Origin: Flavobacterium sp. MC2016-06
Lineage (GTDB): Bacteria > Bacteroidota > Bacteroidia > Flavobacteriales > Flavobacteriaceae
Assembly: GCF_009711165.2 (NCBI RefSeq)
Contig: NZ_WMID02000010.1
Span: forward strand, 62,001-126,000
Reading direction: 5' to 3'
DNA length: 64,000 bases
This document shows positions 63,553 to 64,000 of this stretch, piece after piece. The position numbers were made by a program, and so were the translations under genes. The notes beneath the pieces are model-generated. The model was not told the DNA's origin. It ran no database searches and saw nothing but the letters and a program-made list of their open reading frames with translations. The first letter of the stretch is position 1. Every line of letters begins with the position of its first letter.

Positions 63553-64000
63553 TTATCTATTTAACTCTAAAGCAGCCAAAATAAAAGGTCCCGTTGCTTT
63601 AGGATCGTTGTCTTTTTTTCTTTCGTTTACGTAATATTCGTAAGTACCATCACGATACGGAGTTCCACCTAAACCAGCTACTTGACAAGCTTGAGTTAAG
63701 CTAATTCCACCGTCTGCATCAACTTTTGTAATCAATTTAGTCGTTAAACCATCAAAAGCTTTGTTGGCTAATTTTTTAAATTTTGCAGGCAGATATCCTT
63801 TGTTTGCACCTTTTGCAAAAGCATAAGTAAACATAGCAGATCCAGATGCTTCAAGGTAATTCCCTTTTTCGCCTCCTTTGTCTGTTACCTGCCACCATAA
63901 ACCTGATTTGTCTTGGTATTTAGCTAAACTCACACAAGCTTCGTTTAAATATTGTACTAATTCCTTTTGTTTTGGATGTTCTTTTGGATAATAATCTAAC
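63553..64000 (-). CDS. glycoside hydrolase family 105 (unsaturated rhamnogalacturonyl hydrolase), partial
   Basis: Only the C-terminal part is present; the frame runs past the right edge of the window. The visible sequence (LDYYPKEHPKQKELVQYLNEAC, SLAKYQDKSGLWWQVTDKGGEKGNYLEASGSAMFTYAFAKGANKGYL, and CQVAGLGGTPYRDGTYEYYVNE) matches the YteR/RhiN (GH105) enzymes, which remove the unsaturated uronic acid that lyases leave at the chain end. It opens the pectin operon read from right to left and prepares fragments for the later enzymes. Confidence 0.88.
   Translation of the reverse strand, partial: LDYYPKEHPKQKELVQYLNEACVSLAKYQDKSGLWWQVTDKGGEKGNYLEASGSAMFTYAFAKGANKGYLPAKFKKLANKAFDGLTTKLITKVDADGGISLTQACQVAGLGGTPYRDGTYEYYVNERKKDNDPKATGPFILAALELNR

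Noticed and set aside
1..64000. tRNA or rRNA genes
   Set aside because: No T-loop/acceptor arrangement or rRNA segment was recognised by eye; a tRNAscan-SE and Infernal run would settle it.

Overview
The window looks like a chromosomal stretch of a plant-polysaccharide-degrading Flavobacterium or close relative (Bacteroidota). Signs are the AT-rich composition, SusC/SusD pairs, a hybrid two-component regulator, many secreted glycosidases with Bacteroidota-type signal peptides or lipoboxes, and promoters of the TTTG/TAnnTTTG type. No tRNA, rRNA, CRISPR array or prophage was recognised.

Layout. 1-4.7 kb: a stress/detoxification block with an MhqD-like esterase, a cupin, a TMEM175-type channel, a GAF/sigma-54 activator and a divergent MhqO-like ring-cleaving dioxygenase. 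4.8-8.4 kb: GAPDH and an orphan TPR sensor kinase. 8.7-14.3 kb: two unknown small genes, a frameshifted REP-associated transposase (RAYT) surrounded by eight copies of one REP-like hairpin, a BlaI/BlaR1-type pair whose palindromic operator fills the promoter spacer, and a SpoU methyltransferase. 14.4-36.0 kb: a polysaccharide utilisation locus on the minus strand with a hybrid regulator, SusE-like/SusC/SusD proteins, two GH30, GH2, GH27 and two GH43 enzymes. The set suggests beta-1,6-galactan or type II arabinogalactan side chains. 36.3-37.2 kb: a nucleotidyltransferase and a structured repeat.

37.2-47.9 kb: a lutABC-like lactate oxidation set next to a rhamnose pathway (permease, isomerase, kinase, fused aldolase/dehydrogenase) with a divergent GntR-type regulator. 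Together they would take L-rhamnose to DHAP and pyruvate. 48-57.2 kb: a small histone H1-like gene, a DUF4861 lipoprotein, three poorly known genes (degenerate receiver-like, scramblase-like, YcxB-like), then a kinase/NtrC pair and two tandem AraC paralogues. 57.5-64 kb: a pectin locus on the minus strand with GH105 (cut by the window), GH43, a PL10-CE8 fusion, GH28 and a rhamnogalacturonan acetylesterase.

The parts fit one theme: the pectin enzymes and the GH30/GH43/GH27/GH2 locus would strip rhamnogalacturonan and its side chains, the rhamnose genes would use the released rhamnose, and Lut proteins would finish the lactate. The most unusual structural signals are the REP/RAYT cluster, with a compensatory base change that keeps its hairpin, the 14-bp duplication that breaks the RAYT, and the BlaI operator placement. 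The least understood genes lie at 8.7-9.6 kb and 50.1-57.2 kb.
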